Shown: positions 1 through 20,933 of the stretch, piece after piece | Position numbering within the stretch: position 1 is the stretch's first letter | How the letters are laid out: every line of letters begins with the position of its first letter | From: Bolinopsis microptera | Taxonomy: Eukaryota; Ctenophora; Tentaculata; Lobata; Bolinopsidae | NCBI RefSeq assembly: GCF_026151205.1 | Contig: NC_087076.1 | Span: forward strand, 17,595,419-17,659,418 | DNA length: 64,000 nt | Reading direction: 5' to 3' | Made by a program: the position numbers and the translations under genes | Notes under the pieces: model-generated | Databases searched by the model: none | What the model saw: only the letters and a program-made list of their open reading frames with translations | Told to the model about the DNA's origin: nothing

Positions 1-860
1 ATTTAGCTGCTGCTACGTCTGGAGTGCTACAGTTGTTGAAGTGTTGCAGTGCTGCTCTGGGTGTGGCATCCTCAGCTGCTGTGATAGTAGTAGCGTCACA
101 GTTAGACACCACGATTAAATAAAAAAGGAAAGAAAAGAAAAAAGAAAAATTGGTAAGTAACAAATAAAAGAAAAGAGAAGAGAAGAAAATAAGATAGTCA
201 AAAAGAAACAAAAAGTAAAAAAGAAAGAAAGTTTCTTAAATGAGAAAATGAAATAAGTAAAGAAAATTGGTAAAGAAAATAAGTAAAGAAAATAAGTAAA
301 GAAAATGAAATAAGTAAAGAATTGAAAAGAAATTAGTAGTACTAACCTTGTAACTTGACTATAAAAATGACTTATTTGCAAGTCACATATTCGCAATCAA
401 ACGGTTTTGTAGATTTGCCATAGACTCTAGTTAAGCTTTTTTTAAAGCAAGTAGCCAAATTTTAGTCCCACTAAAGTTCTTGTTTTGTTCCTATATAGTA
501 TATATAATAATCAAATACTGTCGAACATTTTCCTTTCCTCTCTTTTTACTTTCCTCTCGTGCCCATTATAAAACTTTTGCGATTTTAACAGTCGAAATTG
601 AAGCATTTTTCAATATAAGTCAAAAATCCAATTAAAACATGGGACATAGCTTCTCCAATTCATTCCAGTTCTCCTATTAATTTAGCACACAGCTTGGATA
701 TTTGTATGGTAAAATATGATATCGCCATCTCTCCTTTCCGTACCACCTTAACAAGACATACAATGTGGTAAAGTCTGTTGTTCAGCAATATAATCCAAAC
801 AACCCTTTTATTTCGCTGTTAGACCCACTCCCGTTGTAACGGGCTCCCCCTTTTTTACAG
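1..860. other. Sequence upstream of the first visible cyclin T exon
   Basis: No gene is supported here. The stretch is AT-rich. Positions 115-345 are a purine-biased low-complexity run built from variants of GAAAATAAGTAAA. Positions 3-101 are open on the minus strand for about 33 alanine- and threonine-rich residues, but without a convincing start or splice context. The earlier cyclin T exons were looked for here and not found, so they should lie outside the window. Confidence 0.5.
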
Positions 861-3190
861 GTTTTGAGGTGACGGTCGACCACCCTCATACGCACGTGGT
901 GCGCGCAGTTCAACAACTTAAAGGTAAGCATTAACACGTCTCTACAGTCTCCTATTTATAGATTATGTAAATTTTATTTATAATATTCAGTCCATTTACA
1001 TCCGCCGTGAAATACCATTATTTACCAATGCAATAGGCGTTATCTGTTCATCGTAACCAACGTTGGTGCTATTAAAATATTACCATACTGACTATTTATC
1101 AAATACACCCCCTGCAGTGACGAACGGCTCCTCGAACGAAGGAGGCACGACTGGCGGTATTGGTCACGTGAACGACCTGGCCCGGTCCTCCTACTTCATG
1201 GCTACACAAAGCCTCCACCTCACCACCTTCTGCCTCCAGTATAAACCTGCCCTCGGTGCTGCCGTGTGTGTCCATATAGCGTGCAAGTGGACTAACTTCG
1301 AGGTAACGAGTTGCTGAATTTGGTGTTTGTGGTCAGTAGATTATAGTCCTGGCTTGAACTAGAAAATGTAAGAAATTATTAATAATATCGCATTGAATTC
1401 TAGACAAATTTCAAAAATTCAGGGCTGTTGATGGTATCTCGTTTTCAGATCGACCATCCAAATCCAGACAGGAACTGGTGGGAGCTGCTTGGATCTGACA
1501 TAACCTTAGAACAGCTCAACTGTAAATAATTTACTGAGTTCAAATAGCTCAATTGTAAATAATTTACTGAGCTAACGAATTCGATCAGCGATAGCTTTTT
1601 GTTTTTTAGAAAGAATCTCAAGTACTTGAAATGTTCGAGTGGTCTTTTGGGTTCTTCTATCTTACTTGCTTTAAATCAATTAAATCATTTCAGCAATAGC
1701 CAACGAATTTTTAAAGATTCTTGAAAATACTCCCACCAAGCTAAAGCAAAAGATGATAAGGGTACGATTTTTACAAATATAAACTTCGGCTGTTTTAAAA
1801 TAAACTCAAACTCAGTGATTGTACTCTTTATTGAAGTCATCTAGTTATTGAACTAATTATTGGTCGTATGGTAAACTTTTCTGATTCTACTATATCGCTG
1901 ATGTCATATCCCTCCAGCCTCCTCAATTGCCAATATCCCTCGGCTTAACAAGAAGAGATGCTGTCAAGAGACCACGAATCGAGGGTGACCATCAAAACAG
2001 AGTTAGTTATTTAAGATCATTATTCTCGAGCACACTGAGTTTCATAGTCTAAATTGATGTGCTGATGAACATGTTGTATCACGAGGATTCGTAATTAAAT
2101 TTAATAATCATGCTTAAATTCTTTTCTGTATATCTTTCTATCACTTCGAATTTACTAGATTCTCTACTGTAAATCTAACACTTAATATTTCCAGGCTGGT
2201 AACCATCTTCCTAATCCTCATCACGGTGTCTCCCACAACCCTGGTGCTATGGAGAAGTCAGTGAGCGACAAACTTGACTTCCTTATCGGTAGTGCTATCA
2301 CCAAAACAAAAGTGAACGGTTCTAGTTCATCCCACAAAGTTGAAGAACGGCGCTCAAACCATGAACACCATCGACATGAGACGGACGGCAAGCGGCCCAT
2401 CGCTATTCCATCGGCCTCCAGACCTTCATCAAACGAACTTCACAAATCGTCTCCTCACATCGTCCGGCAAAACGAACAGCATAAATCGTCCCCACATCTT
2501 AGTCGGGAACATAAATCGTCGCCGGGTCTTAGTAGGGAGCAGTTCAAATCATCGCCGAGTCTTAGCAGAGAACAGTTCAAATCATCGCCGAGTCTTAGCA
2601 GAGAACAGTTCAAATCTTCGCCTCTGATCACTCGGCCGGGGGAAGAAAGAAAAGATCACCCTCTCCACAGTGGTCGAAGTGGTGAACACAGACCAGGGCA
2701 GCATTCCCACGATCACAGACCTCCTGCTCCAGTACGTGATAACCGTCCGCCACTCTTCGAAAATAAGACATCTCATGAACCCAAACTGCCCCCAATGCAC
2801 GAACACAGGACAGTTCCTCGAGACTTTGAACTGAAACGGGATTTCGCATCTGAAGAACGTAACAAACATTCACTTAAAAAAACGAAAATTAAAACAGAGT
2901 CTGACTGGCACGATCCAAGTAAAGAAGCCAGCCTTAAAAAACTGGAACAGCGGATGAAAAACGAGCAGTTGGACACCAGAACACCCATCATAAAAGCAGA
3001 TCTGGACGTTCCTTTAAAGGAGGAAGTGGAAGACTCTCCACCGCCGCCTCCTCCACCTCCTCCTCCACCACCCCCTCTACAGAGAGCCCCCAGACCCCAA
3101 GTCAGCTCCACAATGAGATACAATCTACCTCCACCTCCCCTGCATAGACAGTCTGATCACATTAAAGCTGAACCCAGGAACTCAGGATGA
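861..3190 (+). CDS. CCNT: Cyclin T (P-TEFb regulatory subunit), 5' partial
   Basis: Cyclin T activates CDK9 in P-TEFb, which releases paused RNA polymerase II in the nucleus. Six exons join with consistent GT-AG sites and phases: 861-923, 1118-1302, 1449-1521, 1694-1761, 1918-2001 and 2195-3190. The first encodes the cyclin T signature [16 protein letters not shown]. The second carries [20 protein letters not shown] and ACKWTNFE, followed by NWWELL and [10 protein letters not shown], which together form the end of the first and the second cyclin fold. A short Gly/Ser/Asn-rich insertion precedes SYFMA. The last exon encodes a long disordered tail: a His-rich stretch, 11-residue [11 protein letters not shown] repeats (about 2500-2620), a charged Lys/Glu region and a run of 13 prolines. 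About 490 residues are visible; the first cyclin box is missing upstream. The identification is firm, but CCNT1 versus CCNT2 is not resolvable and is probably not meaningful here. Confidence 0.93.
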
Positions 3191-4120
3191 AAATTACAGT
3201 TTCTTAGGATAACCATTTTTACAATTATTGCATCGAACGATTGTTAAAAAGCAAGTCGCTCTGATATATAAAGTCTAGTTCTTTTATAGTTTCAGTGTAG
3301 TAAAGCAAAAATGTATAAAAATATGATAATGATAATAACAATATTTAATTTATGGTATGTCTGAATGATGGCCGACGGGCTATACCAGGGTAGGGGATAT
3401 AATAATAGTCGACTGGCTAAATTGTTGAGATTAGAATTCATTGGAAATCTCGAAGATGGTATGAAAGATTTAGAGTCCAAGACCGGTTGGCTACAGTTGG
3501 TCATCGGAATATTTTCATAAACATTTGCACTAATGCGGTGATGGTGAACTTTCCGAGGCCCAATCAAATACTTTTACCTTATTTAATTTATGATTTTTTA
3601 TGTTCGGTGTAGCAATCGATGAATTACAGCCCTTCTATGGAAAACCAAGATAATTTGTTTCATTTCTAGGTCTTACCTAATTGAAATTATAACTAATTCT
3701 CGACAAAACTACTTATCTCTCTGAAAATCAATAGACCTGAAACAAAGTGCACAAAATGGCTGTAGAAAATCGAACGTAAATATTATTCATATTGTCTAAT
3801 CTACAATATATATAGACACGGCACGCAAAGCTATCTGATAGACGTTACTCTAGAAGCGGAGCGAGTGTTATCTGTTGTCACCTATTTGCTATAACATTTG
3901 TATAAGGGTGACAGAGGAATTTAATTCTCCCTTTGAATCAATCAAGCTAGATGATTTGTTGTAAATACTGAGATCAAACTATCAATTTACAGGCTATCGT
4001 CAAACATGTTGCAAGGCGTCATCTTCAGTGACATAAGCCTAAAAATTGTAAAAAGTTAGTAAAACCCAAAATTCCTTTAAAAATCTGAACACTCTTAAAA
4101 CGGTTATATAATAATTAAAA
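3191..4120. other. Intergenic: cyclin T 3' region and PLE 3' flank
   Basis: No coding region is supported. The first part is presumably the cyclin T 3' UTR. From about 3950 to 4120 the sequence is likely the 3' untranslated flank of the minus-strand Penelope-like element, because it abuts that element's stop codon and contains a TCATCTTCAG-type motif that recurs near 8220 at the other end of the element. Confidence 0.4.
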
Positions 4121-4909
4121 TTAAGATGTTAGGAGGAACGGAAGGCCAAAAGGATTTATAGTGTTTATTCCCAAAGGTTTTAAAGTCTTGAGTTGTTGAA
4201 TATATTTATGTTCACGAACTTCTAAAGTTTTAGGACTAGAATTATCAATAATTGAAACATTAAAAATTTTGTTAAAATCCTCCCTTTGTTTAAAACCATG
4301 ATCCAACAAATGTAAGCCCAAACTATATTCATCACTTGTTTCATCTACCTTATCACCATTTAATAGTTTATAATATTTGACCCTATGTTCTCCAGTTCTA
4401 GCCCGTAGAGAGCGAGTAGTGCGACCGACGTAAGCCTTTCTACAGAAACTACATTGGAACAGATAAATGATGTTGTAACTCAGGCAGTTTCCAGGGGAAG
4501 CTTTAACCTTCTCGCCGTTAACTTTGAATTCATGGCTGCCTTTGACAAGTTCGCAGCATTTGCATCTTGGCATATGGCATTTGCTGGTTGGACCATGTTT
4601 AGCTCCTAAAGCAAGTTCTTTCAATTTGACGAGGCGAGATTTTAGGCTTGGCCCTGTTTTCTTGGTGTAACTGAATATTTTCTTCCTAGGCGTGGAAGCT
4701 GTTGAGGAGGTCTCTTGGGATGTTTCAACAGTGTCACTTTCACTGAAACTCCTTGTTCTTGAGAGGTGTTCTTCATACTTCTTAGTCACAGACACCAAAT
4801 CATCATCACTACCATAAGTAGATATGACCCTGATTGGTGGGTGTAAAGAAGTCTGGTCATCAGGAGATTGAACTTTGCGTAACAGTGATCTTGTTGAATT
4901 GAGAACCTT
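4121..4909 (-). pseudogene. PLE C-terminal region: Cys finger and GIY-YIG endonuclease
   Basis: This downstream coding piece of the Penelope-like element begins, in frame, right after the inserted retroposon (KVLNSTRSLL) and ends at the stop near 4121. It has a Ser/Thr-rich linker, a CxxxxCxCC finger and the GIY-YIG nuclease core with YVGRT and the arginine of LRARTGEHR. The endonuclease of this family nicks target DNA to prime reverse transcription. The piece itself has no stop or shift, so decay is not advanced. Confidence 0.8.
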
Positions 4910-5173
4910 GTTTGTTTGTTTGTTTGTTTATAGAACCCGTCCCCAATCTCGTATCGGAAAATGACTAAACTCAGGTCTGAGTGTGAATACGGGTGGTACC
5001 TGCAAGAGTGTTCATTAAGCATTTAGAGTTCTGTAAAACTGCAGTTACAATTGTGCTAGAGTATTTTTAGTATATACGATTGGTATCAGATATATATCCC
5101 TACATGCTTCCAAAATTTGTAAAGCCGTCTTACATACATATCACATTACACCGGAGCCTACACAGTGCGATCT

Positions 5174-5229
5174 CCTCCAGTCGATCTGCGCCGCGTATGT
5201 TTATATAAGCGCGCGGCGCAGACTGGAGG
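5174..5229. repeat. GC-rich inverted repeat (18-bp stem, 4-nt bulge)
   Basis: CCTCCAGTC-GATC-TGCGCCGCG is followed by an AT-rich loop and the reverse complement CGCGGCGCAGACTGGAGG. The stem stands out from its AT-rich surroundings, lies inside the inserted retroposon and could fold in RNA. Confidence 0.75.
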
Positions 5230-5568
5230 AAACCACACTCTGCAAGTTCGATCCAGTGCAATGCTACATGTACGTACTACGGCTTCATCTCCAACTTTCT
5301 GCACAATGTACTGGAATGTTTTGAAGGAAAAGAAAGAACAAAAAAAAGGTGATATATATAAATAAAATCAGCGATTTAATGTTAGCCTTAGGAGGGTAAC
5401 TTTAATTCCCTGGTTTTTAAAATCAGCTTTAAAAAAAAATAATAATAAAGTATGTAACGTCGATACCAAACCGATTATTGAGCGATAATAACTGAGTAGT
5501 TGATTCCTGGGTTGCGGAGTCATTTAGATGTTCCAGTTTTCGAATTTGGTTCTTGTTCAGTTCTTGAA

Positions 5569-7317
5569 CAAACTATTGCTCCTTTGTAATATGCACGTGT
5601 TAGTAAGTGTAGTAAAAAGTTAAAAATAATAAAGCTTTCTGAGAGGGTGAGAGGTTCTTTAATTAGAGCTAATGATTAAATGAGACCCACTAAAGGTACT
5701 AAATTAACCGGACTGCTAGCAAGGAATCGAGAGTCGAGTGGGAATAAAAATAAAAGCGGAATAAATTTTAAGATAATGAAACAGAAACTGAAAGCTAAAA
5801 TATATACCGTTCTAGAATGCCTCCGCAAACTATTGCTCCTTTGTAATATGCACGTGTTAGTAAGTGTAGTAAAAAGTTAAAAATAATAAAGCTTTCTGAG
5901 AGGGTGAGAGGTTCTTTAATTAGAGCTAATGATTAAATGAGACCCACTAAAGGTACTAAATTAACCGGACTGCTAGCAAGGAATCGAGAGTCGAGTGGGA
6001 ATAAAAATAAAAGCGGAATAAATTTTAAGATAATGAAACAGAAACTGAAAGCTAAAATATATACCGTTCTAGAATGCCTCCGCAAACTATTGCTCCTTTG
6101 TAATATGCTCGTGTTAGTAAGTGTAGTAAAAAGATAAAAATAATAAAGCTTTCTGAGAGGGTGAGAGGTTCTTTAATTAGAGCTAATGATTAAATGAGAC
6201 CCACTAAAGGTACTAAATTAACCGGACTGCTAGCAAGGAATCGAGAGTCGAGTGGGAATAAAAATAAAAGCGGAATAAATTTTAAGATAATGAAACAGAA
6301 ACTGAAAGCTAAAATATATACCGTTCTAGAATGCCTCCGCAAACTATTGCTCCTTTGTAATATGCACGTGTTAGTAATTGTAGTAAAAAGATAAAAATAA
6401 TAAAGCTTTCTGAGAGGGTGAGAGGTTCTTTAATTAGAGCTAATGATTAAATGAGACCCACTAAAGGTACTAAATTAACCGGACTGCTAGCAAGGAATCG
6501 AGAGTCGAGTGGGAATAAAAATAAAAGCGGAATAAATTTTAAGATAATGAAACAGAAACTGAAAGCTAAAATATATACCGTTCTAGAATGCCTCCGCAAA
6601 CTATTGCTCCTTTGTAATATGCACGTGTTAGTAAGTGTAGTAAAAAGATAAAAATAATAAAGCTTTCTGAGAGGGTGAGAGGTTCTTTAATTAGAGCTAA
6701 TGATTAAATGAGACCCACTAAAGGTACTAAATTAACCGGACTGCTAGCAAGGAATCGAGAGTCGAGTGGGAATAAAAATAAAAGCGGAATAAATTTTAAG
6801 ATAATGAAACAGAAACTGAAAGCTAAAATATATACCGTTCTAGAATGCCTCCGCAAACTATTGCTCCTTTGTAATATGCACGTGTTAGTAAGTGTAGTAA
6901 AAAGATAAAAATAATAAAGCTTTCTGAGAGGGTGAGAGGTTCTTTAATTAGAGCTAATGATTAAATGAGACCCACTAAAGGTACTAAATTAACCGGACTG
7001 CTAGCAAGGAATCGAGAGTCGAGTGGGAATAAAAATAAAAGCGGAATAAATTTTAAGATAATGAAACAGAAACTGAAAGCTAAAATATATACCGTTCTAG
7101 AATGCCTCCGCAAACTATTGCTCCTTTGTAATATGCACGTGTTAGTAAGTGTAGTAAAAAGATAAAAATAATAAAGCTTTCTGAGAGGGTGAGAGGTTCT
7201 TTAATTAGAGCTAATGATTAAATGAGACCCACTAAAGGTACTAAATTAACCGGACTGCTAGCAAGGAATCGAGAGTCGAGTGGGAATAAAAATAAAAGCG
7301 GAATAAATTTTAAGATA
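5569..7317. repeat. 257-bp tandem repeat array, about 6.8 copies
   Basis: The same block, including CAAACTATTGCTCC and GAGACCCACTAAAGG, recurs at an exact 257-bp step from 5569 onward. The last copy is cut off at the right edge of the insertion. Copies differ at only a few sites (for example AAAAGTTAAAA versus AAAAGATAAAA, and a CACGTG/CTCGTG change), so they were amplified recently or homogenised. Each copy contains the same 66-codon open frame, which is simply a result of copying the unit and is not called as a gene. Confidence 0.95.
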
Positions 7318-8136
7318 ATCAATTGAGAACCTTATTACTAATGACAATGTTCTCAACCATTTTCCTAGGGTAACACGCAGCAAGGAAGGCTTTTTTGAGG
7401 TTGTCGAGGTGTCCTTTGAGGCGTTCTTGGCAGTTGATGATCCTTCTGAGTCTAAGGCATTGAGAGTATACGATACCGGAATAGATATGGTTTGGGTGGG
7501 AGCTTTTAAAGTGTAGGTATGAACGAGAGTCCGTTTTCTTTATGAACAAATCCGTTTGGAGGGAGCCCAAGGAATCGAAAGTGAACATTATGTCAAGGAA
7601 AGATACGTATTTACCAGGATCTTCTATTTGGTACTCATCAATGGTTCGGCCATGGGGGAGGAGTGCTTTGTTGACATCTGCAATCCAAATTTTGAACCCA
7701 TCTGTAGTTCCCTCAAACAAACCTGCTCCGTCGTCAATGTAACGCCTGGCTGATACGATCTTCTTCATGAGCTCTGGGTTACTATAAACACATTTGTTCA
7801 TTAGGTAGTAGACTGCTATGTTTGCGATTTGGACACATAGTGATCCACCCGTAGGGATACCAATGAGCTGTATGAACCAATTTTGATCGAACACCCCAAC
7901 AGAGGATCGGAGGCTTATTTCACCAGTTGTGTGAGCCATTGGCAGAAGTCTTCAGACCAATCTTCTCTACATGATGACATAGCGGACCTTAAGGCCTCTA
8001 TGACGAGGGGTGGTGTTAAAGAGTCATAGAGGGCCTTAAAGTCGTAGGTAAACGATCTGAAGCCTTTCTTCTGTACTGGGGAATGTTCACTATCAACGAA
8101 TTCCAACCATTGAAGGGCATCGGTGTTATCAGTCAA

Positions 8137-8490
8137 AAGGTCAGAAGTCTATCCTGAGGGTGAAGTCTATCCTGATCAAAATATTTATATTCAACTCCCG
8201 AAATAGCAAATGGCGCTCATCTTCAGGTCCTATTCGTGTAATTAAGTCATTTTCATACCATGACTCCACTTTTAATTCTATAGTTGCAACTTAAATTGTA
8301 GTCAATTTATTTGAATGGGGATGGGGGGGTAATAAGGTATCCAATGTGCAATGGTTAATGATTTTTGTCGGTCGCGCTAAATCACTCTACAGTCGATTCT
8401 TCCATTTTCACCACTTTTAGTTTCGCAATGGATTTGGAGGACTTCGACGCGCCGCGCGAACTAGCATTCTCGCTTCGCATCGTCGATCGT
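8137..8490. other. PLE upstream flank, no gene
   Basis: This holds the edge of the Penelope-like element, including a short direct repeat GTCTATCCTGA at about 8147 and 8165, followed by AT-rich sequence with a G-run near 8325. No coding region is supported. Confidence 0.4.
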
Positions 8491-8493
8491 TGC

Positions 8494-10314
8494 AACCTAC
8501 CAGGACGCGCGCCGAGTTGGACTCGTCGTTACTGGGCCGCGCTCAGCCTGTCATTCCGCCTAAGCTCTATTCGAACATAATAGCCTGGGGTCCTCAGGTA
8601 AGACTCGTCGACGGTCCTATAAATGTATGGAACAGATATTTTACGAGTATCACCCGTTAACTTCGCAGAGCAACGATCTCGATGGGTTGACATCGTCAAT
8701 CAAGCATTGGATGAGCACATAACATGTTATACGCGCACATATCCCAGCCGGTAGGGTTTGCTGGGTACTTGTAGCGCGATGCGTTACTGAGCCGCGCTGA
8801 ACTGCGATGAATTGACATCGTCAATTAATGCATTTTGCCGATCCACCGAAGTTGGTTGCGAGATCAACAGAGCTGAAGCATTATTCATTATTTGATGCGC
8901 GGCACGGCCAAGTGGTGCATCGCACTACAATAACGTCGCCAACTACAAGTACAAGCAAAACTGAAAACCCTGTTCCCAACCCGCTGGGGGTGTATATGGT
9001 ATAGATCATCCCTTGTATTGTGTATGAAATTTTTGAAAAATTAGGTCCTTCAGATATTGTAATTTTGGCCCAGTAGCGCGGCCCAGTATGCAGTAACGCA
9101 TCACGCTACAATGTCTGATCAAGCTCATTATTGTCACACGTTGTAAGCCCGCGGTGCACGAGTTGCTCTAACAAGAGCCCTCTCTGCTCTCGCTTGCAGT
9201 AGCGCGCGACCGTGAAACAAGCGCAAATGGTAAAGCGCGTCACGCAGTAAGCATATACTAGTAGTAGCAGTACTGAGTACACGCAGACTCATGGCTATGT
9301 GAAGCGCACGAGTGCGCGGCTGTATCGTGGCGGGGGTACCAATGGCATAAATGGCATAATGGAGAATTGGCCAATAAAAATTTCCAATTACAATTTATGC
9401 TATAAAACGTACGCCATTTTATGAAATTCTATGCCATTGGTACCCCCCGTTTGATATAATAAATTTCTATTTTCTTTATTTGTCATATGAATCTTTAACG
9501 ATCATTGCATGGATCCGATCATTCCAAGCGTTATAAAGCATGACAAATGTCTCTTATTCAAGTACTAATAATAATATGCGAATTTAAAGTCATCCTAAAG
9601 GTCAAATATGAAGACCTAAATTCATGGCATAAATGGAGAATTGGCTAATAAAAATTTCCATTTATGCCATTTTATGCCATTGGTACCCCCCGTCCCCATT
9701 TTGATTCACGATGTCAATCCTTCCTAGCTCGGCGAGGCCCAGTGGTGCATCTCGCCAAGCATTATTGGACATTGGATGCGCGCGCGACCCAGTAGTGCAT
9801 CGCGCTACAACCCCTTATCCACCATCGTGGCTTTCGTCCCGATACCACTAAGCGAAATGAAAATGGCGGTCACGACGTGATACAAGCTTATTACGCGCGC
9901 TCCTGTGACAATTATTTCAAAATGTTCAATATTTTAGGAGTATAGGCATTTTATTTTTAAGCAAGTAATTACCCAGTTTTCGTCCTTTTCTTGACGTATG
10001 TTACTCGTCTAAATTTCTTCGAAGTAGCGCGCGCCGCTTTCTTCTCGAAATGTTATGGCACGAGCTACGAAGTAGCGCGCCGGGCCAGATCATTAACAAT
10101 GGTCGATCCTTTTCACACTCTTGCAATGCACAATATCACAAGGCAGCATTTGGTACCAAATTTATCGAAATCGGAGACAAAAATGTTGTGCTAACTCATG
10201 GCGCTTATTACATATATATTATACTTATATGGTGACCTCTTAACGGGTGATACTCGTAAAATATTTGTTTCAAGACCGTCGACGAGTCCAACTCGGCGCG
10301 CGTCTTGGTAGGTT
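8494..10314. repeat. Inverted-repeat-bounded GC-rich repetitive element
   Basis: Left arm: AACCTACCAGGACGCGCG, then GTTGGACTCGTCG and, after a break of about 80 bp, GACGGTCC and TTTACGAGTATCACCCGTTAA (ending near 8660). The same order appears inverted at about 10235-10314, so the arms face each other across 1.8 kb. The interior holds several copies of a motif like CCCAGTAGTGCATCGCGCTA (about 8908, 9068, 9740, 9788) and a foldback element. Related arm and motif sequences recur near 49200-49610. No protein is encoded. A foldback or MITE-like family with tRNA-like pieces is possible; the class is unknown. Confidence 0.6.
9332..9692. mobile_element. Small foldback/MITE-like element
   Basis: It begins CGGGGGTACCAATGGCATAA and ends with the inverse, TTATGCCATTGGTACCCCCCG. 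A third inverted end lies internally at about 9400-9450. The inner arms (TGGAGAATTGGCCAATAAAA) are also repeated. It sits inside the larger GC-rich element and encodes nothing. Confidence 0.6.
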
Positions 10315-10865
10315 ATAAACCTACAAGTGATCTCTTGCTCGTATAGTTTTCCTTTCGGTCGTTTTCTTTCCGATCAAACCAATGATATTTATGATCAGAG
10401 TTGTTTAAATGCGCTCCAACTCCAAGTGAATACTTCATTTTGTATTGTTTTTGTTCAAGAACGACTCTCGTATGACATATGAACAGCAAAATGTTTAAAG
10501 TCTTAAATTATACAAAATAAGTAAAAGATTACTGAGCGCAGTATTTCTGTAGCAGCTAGCGCCAGCGCCCACATTTTCCATTGTCAATTTTACTCTCAAC
10601 CTCATCAAAAAATAATTTCTTAAAGAAACTTTGAAATCATGATTATACGGTAGTATGCGCTATAAATTCAAAAATAGGGGCTCGAACTTCCAGTCAACCG
10701 ACAAAGTAAGTAAAGATAGCAGGTGCATTATGGCTGGAAAAGGGATTAACTGTATTACGATTAAAAAGGATTCCTTTTCAACTTAGAAGAGCAGGACTCT
10801 AGCTGTAAATAAGATATTCTATATCAATAACGTTTATATAGGGTTAAATGTAAGCATTGGTAAAA

Positions 10866-16761
<5,896 letters not shown>

Positions 16762-17104
16762 CTTTGCACTAGCTACTGTGAAGTGAAGCCGTTTAAATTA
16801 AATACAATGAACGGTTTAAAAAATATTATTGGATCATCTTCTTCGATAAGATTTTAAACATCTAGGAAAAAATTATTTGCAACCGATCAGGTAAAATGCG
16901 ATATAATTTCAACACAAAGCAGGAGACTGACCGGGATTTCGCCGTGAAAAATTCAATAAGTTAATATCAATAATGGATTAAAAAACTACCAGAAAATGTT
17001 ATCAAAATTCACCCATAAGGAAAAAAAGTGAGAATAAAAAGTTGAAGCAAAAAGTATTCCACATTAAACACTGTTCGTCATGACTCATGGGGTAGACTGC
17101 TTTG

Positions 17105-20689
<3,585 letters not shown>

Positions 20690-20933
20690 AAGCCTAAAAT
20701 TAAGAGATGATTAAGATAAGAGGAAGAGGAAACACATATAGTTGTACAGTATACAGTTAGTTTCATTATGTTTTAATGTACGGGCGGAACTGTGTCCTAC
20801 CTCCGTGAAGAAACGAGAAAGATGTGAATAAATATAATGAAGATCCAAAACGAAGTTTTACAAACAAATTAACAAAACAGTTCATTCTAATAAATATGTT
20901 ATGCAATAAAAACATTATCAAACGTTAAAAATT

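Larger units (their letters stand above)
4910..7320 (-). mobile_element. Retroposon-like insertion in the PLE, flanked by a 13-bp TSD
   Basis: The insertion is bounded by identical 13-bp copies of AATTGAGAACCTT at 4897-4909 and 7321-7333, which are target-site duplications inside the PLE reading frame. Its left edge is a (GTTT)5 tract, which reads as an (AAAC)n tail on the minus strand, so it probably inserted by target-primed reverse transcription in minus orientation. It carries no recognised protein. The part near the tail (4930-5568) is unique sequence with a hairpin at 5174-5229; the rest is a 257-bp tandem array. The type of element is unknown: a SINE-like or non-autonomous LINE-derived unit carrying a satellite is one reading. 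Confidence 0.65.
4121..8136 (-). mobile_element. Penelope-like retroelement (RT + GIY-YIG), 5' truncated and interrupted
   Basis: Penelope-like elements encode a reverse transcriptase joined to a GIY-YIG endonuclease. On the minus strand, 8136-7915 gives RT motif A (FTYDFKALYDSL). After a one-base frameshift near 7915-7939, 7939-7334 gives IGIPTGGS and the catalytic YIDD. The frame then continues at 4909-4121 with a Cys-rich finger (CHMPRCKCC) and a GIY-YIG domain (IIYLFQCSFCRKAYVGRT, LRARTGEHR, ending LKPLGINTINPFG). The two coding halves are separated by a 2.4 kb insertion at 4910-7320 flanked by a 13-bp direct repeat. If that insertion is ignored, the reading frame continues across the junction. 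The N-terminal part before motif A is missing. The copy is therefore dead: truncated, frameshifted and interrupted. The PLE assignment is firm; the subfamily is not determined. Confidence 0.85.

Noticed and set aside
3-101. Minus-strand 33-residue open stretch at the window edge
   Set aside because: Too short, no start or splice signal; cannot be told from chance.
5680-7165. Six identical 66-codon open frames, as if a tandem gene family
   Set aside because: They are copies of one satellite unit; the frame shows no conserved domain, and the array lies inside a retroposon.
5569-7317. CRISPR-like array
   Set aside because: Units are contiguous 257-bp tandem copies with no unique spacers, and the genome is animal.
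3190-8400. Hammerhead ribozyme expected near Penelope-like element ends
   Set aside because: I scanned both strands by eye for a CTGATGA core with a GAAA partner and did not find a convincing one.
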